This document shows positions 1-6,299 of a stretch of 9,785 nt of DNA, piece after piece; position 1 is the first letter of the stretch, and every line of letters starts with the position of its first letter. Below the pieces are notes generated by a model. It searched no databases, was not told the origin of the DNA, and saw only the letters and a program-made list of their open reading frames with translations. The position numbers and the translations under genes are program-made. Source of the stretch: Spirochaetaceae bacterium (GTDB lineage: Bacteria; Spirochaetota; Spirochaetia; Treponematales; Breznakiellaceae). The stretch is taken from the NCBI GenBank assembly GCA_031268255.1, contig JAIRXO010000136.1, forward strand, positions 1-9,785, given 5' to 3'.

Positions 1-715
1 TATCCACCACGGCGCCGCTTCCCCCGGGAACGGAAAATTCAAGGAGTACGGCGGCAGTTGTAATGTGGTTCCCCCGGTCGTACTTGGCGTTGATATCCCC
101 GACCCGCAACACCGGGGAAGGAAGCAGGGCGTTAAGGAGGCTTGATTTTCCCACCCCTGACTGGCCGGCAAACACGCTGAGTTTGCCGGAAAGGACGGCC
201 GCAAGCTCGTCCATGCCTTCTCCTGTTTTTGCCGAAACCCTCAACACCCAGTAGCCTATGCCGGCGTAATCCTCAAGGCGCTCCTCCACGTCGGGATTTT
301 CCGTCAGGTCCGTTTTATTGCAGACTATGACAAGAGGGATGCCGGCGGCCTCCCCCTGCACCAGGAGGCGGTCTATAAAACGGGGCCTGAACGGGGGAGA
401 CGCCGGAGCGGTAACGCAGACGGCCAGGTCCACATTGGCCGCGAGAAGCTGTGACGCCCTGGAAACGTGGGCGCCCAGCCCCTTTTGATTGAGCCGGGTA
501 AAGGCGTTGCGCCGCTTTTCGAGGGCAATAATCAGGGCGGAACCTTCGTGGACAGGATCGCTTTCAAATTCCACCCAGTCGCCCGGAGCCAGGGGATTGT
601 AAAAGCCCTCCACACCCTTGAGAATCTTTCCCTTGATGCGGCAGCCAAATTCCCTCCCTGATTCATCCTTTAAGGTGAAAATAGTACGGGACGCCCGTAT
701 GATTCTGCCCCTCAT
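1..715 (-). CDS. rsgA: Ribosome small-subunit biogenesis GTPase RsgA (partial, C-terminus off window)
   Basis: This is the N-terminal 238 residues of RsgA (YjeQ/EngC), the circularly permuted GTPase that checks late 30S-subunit maturation. Residues 1-70 fit the OB-fold. The G motifs come in the permuted order typical of the family: NKTD (G4) at 133-136, SAKTGEG (G5) at 161-167, then the P-loop GQSGVGKSS at 184-192. The segment after the P-loop reads GNHITT where most family members have GRHTTT. The reading frame is open to the left edge and stops at VVD, just before the expected G3 DTPG motif, so the end of the G domain and the zinc-knuckle domain lie outside the window. The ATG at 713-715 is preceded by GGGGAG with 5-base spacing and overlaps the murI stop as ATGA. 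It is therefore translationally coupled to murI. Identification is secure. Confidence 0.95.
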   Translation of the reverse strand, partial: MRGRIIRASRTIFTLKDESGREFGCRIKGKILKGVEGFYNPLAPGDWVEFESDPVHEGSALIIALEKRRNAFTRLNQKGLGAHVSRASQLLAANVDLAVCVTAPASPPFRPRFIDRLLVQGEAAGIPLVIVCNKTDLTENPDVEERLEDYAGIGYWVLRVSAKTGEGMDELAAVLSGKLSVFAGQSGVGKSSLLNALLPSPVLRVGDINAKYDRGNHITTAAVLLEFSVPGGSGAVVD

Positions 716-1542
716 ACAGGCTCCCCGCTGATACCGTCAAGGAGGACCAGGCTGAGGTCAAAATCCCCGGCCAGTTTCTCCCAGGCCGCGCCCGGTTCCC
801 CGCCGCCGGTAAGGAAACAGCGGGGCCTGCCTCCGGTCCCCCCGCCCCGGAGCCCCTGCCGGGAAAGGAGGCTCTCGGCCCGCGACGACACGCCGGAAAG
901 GGAGTCGTAGACCGTTATATCCTCTCCGGCAAGTTCCCGGAATTCATCCAGGAGAAAAAGAAAATGGGTGCAGCCGAGGACTATGCTGTCGGCGCCGGCG
1001 GCGCGGAATTGTTCGACATAGGGTTTTATGACCCGGAGACGTTCGGCCCTTGACACGCTGTTCATGGCGTATTCGACAAATTCCACAAGCTCCGGCGCGG
1101 CTACGCCCATGACGCGGCAGGCCGGGTTGCATTTCCGCGCCAGCGCCTGTATGTACTCGTCGGCTATGGTACGCTCCGTTCCCAGAACCCCGGCAAGGGC
1201 GCTGCGGCTGTTGAGTACCGCGGGTTTTACCGCCGGAACGGTCCCCACAAAGGGCAGGCCGGGAAAGGCTTTACGCAGGCTGTCCAGGGCGCTTACCGAC
1301 GCGGTATTGCAGGCCAGCACGGCCAGCTTGGGACGGACAAGGGGAATGAGGCGCGAAAACAGGGAAAAGAGCAGCGCGGAGAGGGCATCCTTGTCCTTGG
1401 GCCCGTAGGGAAAATTCCGGCGGTCGGCGACATACGCGGTATCCTCGCCGGGATTACGCTCCCTGAAATGCCGCAGATAGGGCAGGCCCCCCAGGCCCGA
1501 ATCAAGGAAAAGCACCGGTCTTTCGTTTGTTCCGCTGTTCAT
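712..1542 (-). CDS. murI: Glutamate racemase
   Basis: This cytoplasmic enzyme interconverts L- and D-glutamate, providing D-Glu for peptidoglycan precursors. The 276 residues match the usual family length. Visible family motifs are the N-terminal DSGLGG (14-19; usually DSGVGG), YVADRRNFPYG (37-47), the first catalytic cysteine in ACNTAS (Cys78), and the second in GCTH (Cys191, with His193). All residues expected for two-base catalysis are therefore present. The start overlaps the stop of the upstream zinc-ribbon gene (ATGA at 1539-1542), and I see no convincing Shine-Dalgarno sequence, so translation probably depends on coupling to the upstream gene. The 3' end overlaps rsgA in the same way. 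Residues 230-250 are Gly/Arg-rich and look like a variable surface loop. Confidence 0.94.
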   Translation of the reverse strand: MNSGTNERPVLFLDSGLGGLPYLRHFRERNPGEDTAYVADRRNFPYGPKDKDALSALLFSLFSRLIPLVRPKLAVLACNTASVSALDSLRKAFPGLPFVGTVPAVKPAVLNSRSALAGVLGTERTIADEYIQALARKCNPACRVMGVAAPELVEFVEYAMNSVSRAERLRVIKPYVEQFRAAGADSIVLGCTHFLFLLDEFRELAGEDITVYDSLSGVSSRAESLLSRQGLRGGGTGGRPRCFLTGGGEPGAAWEKLAGDFDLSLVLLDGISGEPV

Positions 1543-1829
1543 TTGAAGAGACTGTCAAAGGTGTTCCGGGCGTCCTGCTCCGCCATGATGGCGGTGGAGG
1601 AGCCTTTGGATGGGGAACGGAAACGGGAATCCAGGACAAACCAGTCGCAGAAATTTCCCCTGTCCCTGTCCCGGGGGACTTCGGCCTGGGACTCCCTGCA
1701 GGAAGAGGCGTTTTCTATAACACTGCGGCAGTGACGGCAGGAACGGAGATCCCTGCCGCAGGTCCCGCAGCGGAGGGAGCGGCCCAGTGGTTCTCCGTCG
1801 GTAACCGGCGACCCGCAATACCAGCACAT
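1539..1829 (-). CDS. Small Cys-rich zinc-ribbon protein, function unknown
   Basis: This is a 96-residue protein with eight cysteines: 2, 5, 21, 24, 31, 34, 44 and 61. Two CxxC pairs (CWYC at 2-5, CGTC at 21-24) suit a zinc ribbon, and a third pair (CRHC at 31-34) plus Cys44 and Cys61 could hold a second metal. The NFCDWF segment (59-64) and the terminal FDSLFK resemble a small conserved treponemal hypothetical family that I recall, but I cannot name a function. The ATG at 1827-1829 was chosen because the recognisable protein begins at MCWYCG; the frame stays open upstream to 1961, but that extension would cross the divergent promoter region and lacks family-like sequence. A GGAG lies only 2 bases from the ATG and an AGGA 12 bases away, so the ribosome site is ambiguous. 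It is the first gene of the operon with murI and rsgA. Confidence 0.8.
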   Translation of the reverse strand: MCWYCGSPVTDGEPLGRSLRCGTCGRDLRSCRHCRSVIENASSCRESQAEVPRDRDRGNFCDWFVLDSRFRSPSKGSSTAIMAEQDARNTFDSLFK

Positions 1830-1890
1830 AACTCCATCATATCCTGTAAAGGACAGTAGCGCAATAAGCGGCGGCGGAGTATGATAAGCT
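1830..1890. promoter_or_regulatory. Divergent intergenic region with overlapping -10-like elements
   Basis: This 61-base gap separates the start of the minus-strand zinc-ribbon/murI/rsgA operon from the plus-strand pentapeptide gene. On the plus strand TATGAT (1880-1885) is a reasonable -10, and on the minus strand TATCAT (1881-1886) is a similar -10 at nearly the same bases. No clear -35 is visible for either. If the plus -10 is used, transcription would start at about 1891-1893, at the first codon of the downstream gene. Assigned by pattern only. Confidence 0.4.
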
Positions 1891-2484
1891 ATGTTTACCA
1901 TAATGCCCTGTGACGCGGGCTGCGGCAGGACGGCGCTCTCGGGCTCCAATACCTGCGCCATCCATTCGGCCTATCCCAAAGGGGAAGCGGAGCGGATTAC
2001 CGGTATCATAGCCAGGTCGAAAACCGTCAAGGATCTCAGCGCGGGCTATCTCAGTTTTGAGGACAATGATTTTTCAGGCCGTTCCTTTTTCGGCTGCGGT
2101 TTTTTCAGGGCGAGTTTCTCCCGCTGCCTCTTTACCAACGCCCTGATACGCATGAGCTTTTTTGATTTCTCGGTTTTTACCGACTGTGATTTTTCCAAAT
2201 GCGACATACAGTTTGCCTCCTTTGCCGGCGCCCGCATACGAAACTGCACCTTTGAGGATTCGGAACTTGTTCATGTAAATTACTGCGGAAGCGAGATATG
2301 GGATTCTACCTTCAACAAGTCGAATCTCTACAACAGCCGTTTCATCAACGCCGGCATAAAGATTTCCGATTTTATAGACTGCAATATCAAAAGAACCTTC
2401 TTTATCAAATCCCGGCGCGAAGGGGTTTCGTTTAAGGCATCGAATACCGCCGAGGCTGTATTCGATATGGGAGAGGAGGGGTGA
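1891..2484 (+). CDS. Pentapeptide-repeat protein with N-terminal Cys/His knuckle
   Basis: This is a 197-residue protein with no signal peptide, probably cytoplasmic. Residues 56-171 form an unusually regular pentapeptide-repeat solenoid. Every fifth residue (56, 61, 66 and so on to 171, 24 positions) is Phe, Leu, Ile or one Tyr, mostly Phe, and phenylalanine recurs at 181 and 191. That predicts about six coils of a right-handed quadrilateral beta-helix. The N-terminus has Cys7, Cys11, Cys22 and His25 (CxxxC-x10-CxxH), a plausible zinc knuckle. Some family members mimic DNA and protect gyrase, but nothing here shows that role. Two starts are possible: ATG 1891 (weak GGAG 11 bases upstream) or ATG 1903 (no ribosome site). 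The end overlaps the MBL-fold gene by 4 bases, so the two are probably co-translated. Confidence 0.88.
   Translation: MFTIMPCDAGCGRTALSGSNTCAIHSAYPKGEAERITGIIARSKTVKDLSAGYLSFEDNDFSGRSFFGCGFFRASFSRCLFTNALIRMSFFDFSVFTDCDFSKCDIQFASFAGARIRNCTFEDSELVHVNYCGSEIWDSTFNKSNLYNSRFINAGIKISDFIDCNIKRTFFIKSRREGVSFKASNTAEAVFDMGEEG
2469..2480 (+). promoter_or_regulatory. Ribosome binding site supporting the GTG start of the MBL gene
   Basis: A purine-rich run ending the pentapeptide gene contains two Shine-Dalgarno-like cores. GGGAG at 2469-2473 is 7 bases from the GTG at 2481, and GGAGG at 2475-2479 is only 1 base away. The first has the better spacing. Together with the GTGA overlap this supports GTG as the true start. 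Confidence 0.6.
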
Positions 2485-3125
2485 AACTTTTTTTTCACTA
2501 CTGCCCCTACGGGTTCAGTAACTGCTATATACTCGGCTCCGAGTACGCGCCGGATGATGCCCCGCTCCAAAACGAAACGCCCAGGGAAGCTATCATCATA
2601 GACCCCGGCCTCATGGACGCCCAGCTCCTGGACTTTATAGAGAACAACGAATACGAGCTTATAGGGGTACTCCTCAGCCATGATCACCCCGGACATTCCC
2701 ACGGGCTTAAAACTCTTAAAAAAATATACAATGTTGAAATTTTTGCCATGAACCATATAGTGGAAGAATTCAAGACCACCAGGGTCAAGGATGGAGACAG
2801 GTTTTCTATAGGCCCCTTTAATGTTGAAGTGCTTTCGGTGCCCGGCCATTCTTCTGACTCGGCGGTGTACTGTATAGAAAGATTCCTCTTTACCGGAGAC
2901 GCCCTGAGCGCCGGACTCGTGGGCAGCACCGCAAGTTCCTACGGCGCCGCCGTGCAGATAAACGCCCTCCACAGCAAGATACTTTCCCTGCCCGGCGATT
3001 ATCTGGTGCTGCCCGGCCACGGACCGCCGTCAAACCTTGAGGCGGAGCGGCGCTTTAACGCGGGCATCGAGGCGTACAACCAGAAACGCGGCCAGAGGCC
3101 CCAGCGTTTTTACCGGGACGTTTAG
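2481..3125 (+). CDS. Metallo-beta-lactamase-fold hydrolase with variant metal motif
   Basis: This 214-residue protein is of the glyoxalase-II-like MBL type, without the extra C-terminal helical domain of true glyoxalase II. Metal-site residues in order: His67 and His69 in SHDHPGH, His72, His123 in VPGHSSDS, Asp140 in FTGDAL, and His180 in LPGHGP. The canonical HxHxDH motif reads H-D-H-P-G-H, so the Asp that normally helps bind the second metal is Gly71; the other ligands are kept. It could be a mono-metal enzyme or use another ligand, and the substrate is unknown. The GTG start at 2481 is chosen because the core fold begins at KLFFHYCPYGFSNCYILG, and GGGAG (2469-2473) lies 7 bases upstream. 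It overlaps the pentapeptide gene stop (GTGA) and ends 13 bases before the convergent lipoprotein gene. Confidence 0.9.
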   Translation: MKLFFHYCPYGFSNCYILGSEYAPDDAPLQNETPREAIIIDPGLMDAQLLDFIENNEYELIGVLLSHDHPGHSHGLKTLKKIYNVEIFAMNHIVEEFKTTRVKDGDRFSIGPFNVEVLSVPGHSSDSAVYCIERFLFTGDALSAGLVGSTASSYGAAVQINALHSKILSLPGDYLVLPGHGPPSNLEAERRFNAGIEAYNQKRGQRPQRFYRDV

Positions 3126-3138
3126 CCGGGCATGAAGC

Positions 3139-4803
3139 CTAACGCTTGTATGCGCGCCGCACCCTGCCGGCGGCAAGGCCGAATCGTTCCCGGACAAAGA
3201 AGGAAAAGGCCTCGGCCTCGGAAGTAAAGAGGCTTGAGATGAGAGGCCAGGTTCCCGACGCCTCGTCCCCCTGGGGGAGGCTGTCCCGGCGGCGGGGATG
3301 TTCGGCTATGCGGGAGGCAAGGGTTTTGCCGAAATATTCCCCCGCCTGGGAAACGCCCTGCTGGAGGCAGTAGGCCATGAATTCATTCATCATGAGGTAC
3401 TGATCCCCGCTGTCATAGCCTGAATATTCAAAATAGGATGTGATAAAGCGTTTCCCCCGGGGATCAAAATTCGCCCAGCGCCGCCGTGAAAATTCCCTGA
3501 ACTCCTCATCAATAAAAAAAAGCCCGTGAAAGGTTTCGTGGACCATGAAGGTGGCCCTCAGGTACGCCGCTGATTCGCGGGATACGGAAACGAGCGCCCC
3601 CTGTCCGGGGAGTATGGCGCCGCCGGCCCCGCCGCGCAGTATGCCTTCCGAAAGGAGCAGTTTTTCCAGGTCCTGTTCGTCCCGGTTAAGGGGAAAGCCG
3701 CTGCTCCGGGCAAGTTCAAAAAAACGGGCCAGGTCCTCGCTCCGGTAATCATGGGCGTTCCAGCCATGGAGGGCGGCTATTTCGCTGTCGGGGGCCAGCC
3801 TCCCCCTGAAACCCAGTTTCTCCACGAAGAAGGCAAGACGCTTAAAGAGCCTGTCCTGGACAGCGTAATCAGCGGTATCGAAAATGAGTATTCCGGGAAA
3901 ACGGTCCCAGCGGAAAATCTCATAGGCGCTGTTCCTCCAGCTTTCCCGTGGGTAGTCCAGGATGAGGCCGGGATCGATGGACACAGGCTCAAGGGCTTCC
4001 TGTTCCGCGCCGCGCCTGTATTCGAGGGAAGCGGCCCCGCCCCGGAATCCCAGGGGGAATGGGTCCGGGGGCAGAAGCCCCGGCGGCAGGACAAGAAAAT
4101 CCCCGCCCCCGGCCATGCCCAGATAGGCATAGCGTTCGGCGGCGGCAAAAAATTCCCCCGGACCGGACAGGCCGCCGGCGGCAAGCTCATAGCCGCCGGG
4201 GGGCCGGTACGCTTCGGGTATGTCGATGACAAGGCTCTCCCCTTCGGCGTAGACAAAGGGCGTCGCCTCAAGGCTCCTGTCCGAAAGGGAAAAACCGTAA
4301 CTACGCGGCGTTAGGCTAAAGGATTCAAGTTCAAAAAAAATTCCGCTTTTTTCTCCCTGAGCCCGGCTGTCTTTTGGTTCAAGGGCAAGGGTGATTTTTT
4401 TTAGTTCCCCCGCCGGAATGGGCACGGCGTAAGAGAGGCGGGAAAAAGACCTGCCGGTAACGCCAAGGAAAGCGGCGCTGAGGGGAAGCGCCCAGGAAGA
4501 GCCTTCCCCGGCGCTGAGTACAAGACGGCACATATTTTCCCAGTCCTCAAGATTTCCGGCATCTTCCCCGCCTTCAAAACTAAAGCGGTAGCGGACTTCA
4601 AGACTCTGTTCTCCCCGGACAATGCGGGGACTTTCAAGTTCATATTCAAATATCCCAAAATCAGAAAGGCGTACCCTGCCCCCGGCGGCCCTGCGGGAAA
4701 GGGCGTAGAGGCGCGTTCCGTCAAGGGAGACAGCGGCAAGTTCCCGGTACGAGCAGGAAAGGAGGGAAGAACACACCATAATGAAAAAGCAGACGCGCCT
4801 CAT
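3139..4803 (-). CDS. Putative lipoprotein with HExxH zinc-metallopeptidase motif
   Basis: This is a 554-residue protein. The N-terminus MRRVCFFIMVCSSLLSC is a short lipoprotein signal with a spirochaete-style lipobox (LLSC, Cys17), so it is probably a membrane-anchored lipoprotein facing the periplasm or surface. Residues 20-290 are beta-rich and Gly-rich without a motif I recognise. The C-terminal part carries VHETFH (HExxH at 422-426) and, about 48 residues later, NEFMAY with Glu474, a good candidate for the third zinc ligand of a gluzincin-type peptidase. The family is not one I can name. The ATG at 4801-4803 was chosen because it opens the signal peptide; longer in-frame starts would overlap the upstream gene and bury the signal. 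It starts 1 base after the upstream stop with no clear Shine-Dalgarno sequence, which suggests coupling. Confidence 0.82.
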   Translation of the reverse strand: MRRVCFFIMVCSSLLSCSYRELAAVSLDGTRLYALSRRAAGGRVRLSDFGIFEYELESPRIVRGEQSLEVRYRFSFEGGEDAGNLEDWENMCRLVLSAGEGSSWALPLSAAFLGVTGRSFSRLSYAVPIPAGELKKITLALEPKDSRAQGEKSGIFFELESFSLTPRSYGFSLSDRSLEATPFVYAEGESLVIDIPEAYRPPGGYELAAGGLSGPGEFFAAAERYAYLGMAGGGDFLVLPPGLLPPDPFPLGFRGGAASLEYRRGAEQEALEPVSIDPGLILDYPRESWRNSAYEIFRWDRFPGILIFDTADYAVQDRLFKRLAFFVEKLGFRGRLAPDSEIAALHGWNAHDYRSEDLARFFELARSSGFPLNRDEQDLEKLLLSEGILRGGAGGAILPGQGALVSVSRESAAYLRATFMVHETFHGLFFIDEEFREFSRRRWANFDPRGKRFITSYFEYSGYDSGDQYLMMNEFMAYCLQQGVSQAGEYFGKTLASRIAEHPRRRDSLPQGDEASGTWPLISSLFTSEAEAFSFFVRERFGLAAGRVRRAYKR

Positions 4804-4804
4804 A

Positions 4805-5584
4805 CTAAAGGGCCACAATGCCCCTGGCCATGAGCTGGGCAAGGTTGTATTTTCGTTCCATGGTTATCTCAGGATCATTGCGCAGAAAAGTCTCAATCTG
4901 GGCGGCGAATGATTCGGGCAGTTCCTTGAGCTTGAGCACCTGATTGTAGTAGGCCCTGTGGGAAGGCTCAAAGGTTCTGTTTAACGAAAACAGGGTAAGG
5001 CAGGCGTTCTTTATAAAGCCCGCCGATGACATGAGGTAGTAAAAATCATCACCCTGGATAAAGGCGGCGCCAAGGTCGCCCAGAAAATGTTCCATCCGGG
5101 ACTGGCTTGCCTCCCGCATCCGGCGCCAGAAACCGTCGCCGGGATTTTTGAGCTGCTCCCGTATGCCGTTAATCCAGTTGTTCCGGGAAAAAAGAATCTC
5201 CCCGTTGGCAAGACGGTAAAACCCGTAGGTTCCCGAATCCTTTATGAGCCAGATTTTTTCGTGCTGGGCGCCGGCAATGGACGCCAGTTCTTCCGCCTGG
5301 CTTGCCGCCTTGTATTCGATCCTCACCGGAATATCACCTATGAGAAAACGGTCTTTGGTTCCGCTGGAAGAAGTCTCAAAGGCCGCCGCGTCATCGCCGA
5401 AAAAGGAAAAACGCTCGCCGCCCGCCGGTATGCTTCCTGTATGGTACACGTCGAGAATCAGGGCGAAATACGGGTCAAGGGTATCAGGCAGGGCCGCCTC
5501 GTTGAGGGCCACGCAGACCACGGTGGGCCATTGGGAAAAAATTTTGGCGAAACGGTCCGCCAGCATTTTGGTTTTGTACTTCAT
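4805..5584 (-). CDS. Conserved protein of unknown function, possibly nucleotidyltransferase-like
   Basis: This is a 259-residue, probably cytoplasmic protein. The ATG at 5582-5584 follows AAGAGGAATAAGT, giving a good GAGG site with about 7-base spacing; the frame continues upstream to 5893, but that part runs antisense to the neighbouring gene. Two regions stand out. Residues 37-47 (DPYFALILDVY) and 68-90 (FETS, KDRF, IPVRIEY) form a conserved-looking alpha/beta core. The helical C-terminal part around 195-227 (LFSLNRTFEPSHRAYYNQVL, then LPESF) recalls the helical half of some DUF4037-type nucleotidyltransferases. The classical GS...DxD nucleotidyltransferase motif is not evident, so this assignment is tentative. 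It leads a two-gene unit with the HExxH lipoprotein and is driven from a compact divergent promoter. Confidence 0.75.
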   Translation of the reverse strand: MKYKTKMLADRFAKIFSQWPTVVCVALNEAALPDTLDPYFALILDVYHTGSIPAGGERFSFFGDDAAAFETSSSGTKDRFLIGDIPVRIEYKAASQAEELASIAGAQHEKIWLIKDSGTYGFYRLANGEILFSRNNWINGIREQLKNPGDGFWRRMREASQSRMEHFLGDLGAAFIQGDDFYYLMSSAGFIKNACLTLFSLNRTFEPSHRAYYNQVLKLKELPESFAAQIETFLRNDPEITMERKYNLAQLMARGIVAL

Positions 5585-5627
5585 ACTTATTCCTCTTACT
5601 TGTATAGTATACCATGGAAGGAGCGCC
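5585..5627. promoter_or_regulatory. Divergent promoter region with overlapping -10 elements
   Basis: This region lies between two divergent genes. For the minus-strand gene, TATACT (5606-5611) is preceded by TTGCAA (5628-5633, just inside the opposite gene) with a 16-base spacer, a good sigma-70-type pair. For the plus-strand gene, TATAGT (5603-5608) has TTCATA (5580-5585) 17 bases upstream, a weaker pair. The two -10 elements share bases 5606-5608, so both promoters cannot be open at once. Pattern-based call. Confidence 0.55.
5618..5623 (+). promoter_or_regulatory. Ribosome binding site AAGGAG favouring a TTG start
   Basis: AAGGAG is 4 bases before the in-frame TTG at 5628 and 13 bases before the in-frame ATG at 5637. 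The shorter spacing favours TTG. A nearer ATG at 5614 is out of frame and meets a stop after eight codons. Confidence 0.5.
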
Positions 5628-6299
5628 TTGCAAACCATGACAAGAAAAGCTGTCTCTGCCCGGGACGCCATTAAACTCCTGGTACTCATCCCCCACAGGG
5701 ACATCTCAGGCGTTATGCTTTCCGTTAAACAGGAACTTTTCAGGGAAGGCCTCGCCGGGGCCTGGTCCTTTCCCCCGCTTGTGCCCCTTGCCGTCCTTGC
5801 CCGGCGCTGCGAAAAGGCTGAAATTAAGGAGCTGGCGCTAAAACTCCGCTCCATGCTGGGGAACGAAAAAATCACCGGCGCAGCCTGGACCAAAAGCGCC
5901 TTTCCTCAGGGCGCGGCATACACAGGCGCGGCAGTACCGGACGCGAAAGTACCGGATGCGGCGCCCCTGCCGGCGCTCTGGGGCATACGCCTTGATATGC
6001 CGCTTCCCGCCTCCATAGTAGAAGGGAAAAAGAACGCCCTCCCCTTTGACAGCCCTGTCCTTGTTTCCGCCCTGCTGCGGCGCTCCGCCGATGCGCCGCG
6101 CCAACGTCCCCTTCCCGAAGGCATATCCTTCAGGGCCGCCGCCCTCGCCGCCATGCTCCTTACGCCCCTGGATGACGCGCCAAAAAATAACGCGCCGCGG
6201 GATGACTTCATGGACCGGGAAAACGAGAGCCTGTCCTTTGCCTGGGAACTGGACGAACCGGTGTGGCTTCCGAATCCCAAAAGGAGGGGCCGTGATTGA
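5628..6299 (+). CDS. Conserved hypothetical protein, function unknown
   Basis: The protein is 223 residues from TTG at 5628, or 220 from ATG at 5637. TTG is preferred because AAGGAG lies 4 bases upstream of it, while the ATG is 13 bases away; this remains uncertain. The N-terminus contains LLVLIPHRD (17-25) and GLAGAWSFPPLVPLAVL (41-57), which look conserved, and the C-terminus ends SFAWELDEPVWLPNP before a basic tail. No catalytic motif, signal peptide or membrane segment is visible. The middle, around residues 95-115, is Ala/Pro-rich and holds a small tandem duplication (VPDAK then VPDAA). I do not recognise the family. Its stop overlaps the start of the DUF167 gene by 8 bases, so the two are expected to be co-expressed. 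Confidence 0.75.
   Translation: MQTMTRKAVSARDAIKLLVLIPHRDISGVMLSVKQELFREGLAGAWSFPPLVPLAVLARRCEKAEIKELALKLRSMLGNEKITGAAWTKSAFPQGAAYTGAAVPDAKVPDAAPLPALWGIRLDMPLPASIVEGKKNALPFDSPVLVSALLRRSADAPRQRPLPEGISFRAAALAAMLLTPLDDAPKNNAPRDDFMDRENESLSFAWELDEPVWLPNPKRRGRD

Noticed and set aside
2328..3020. A 230-codon open frame on the minus strand across the pentapeptide and MBL genes
   Set aside because: It lies antisense to two genes with clear family motifs, has low-complexity residue content, and no family features of its own.
3751..4314. A 187-codon plus-strand frame opposite the lipoprotein gene
   Set aside because: Antisense to the HExxH lipoprotein, which has a signal peptide and coherent motifs; this frame has none.
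5087..5674. A 195-codon plus-strand frame crossing the divergent promoter
   Set aside because: It would lie opposite the 259-residue conserved protein and run through promoter elements; no recognisable domain.
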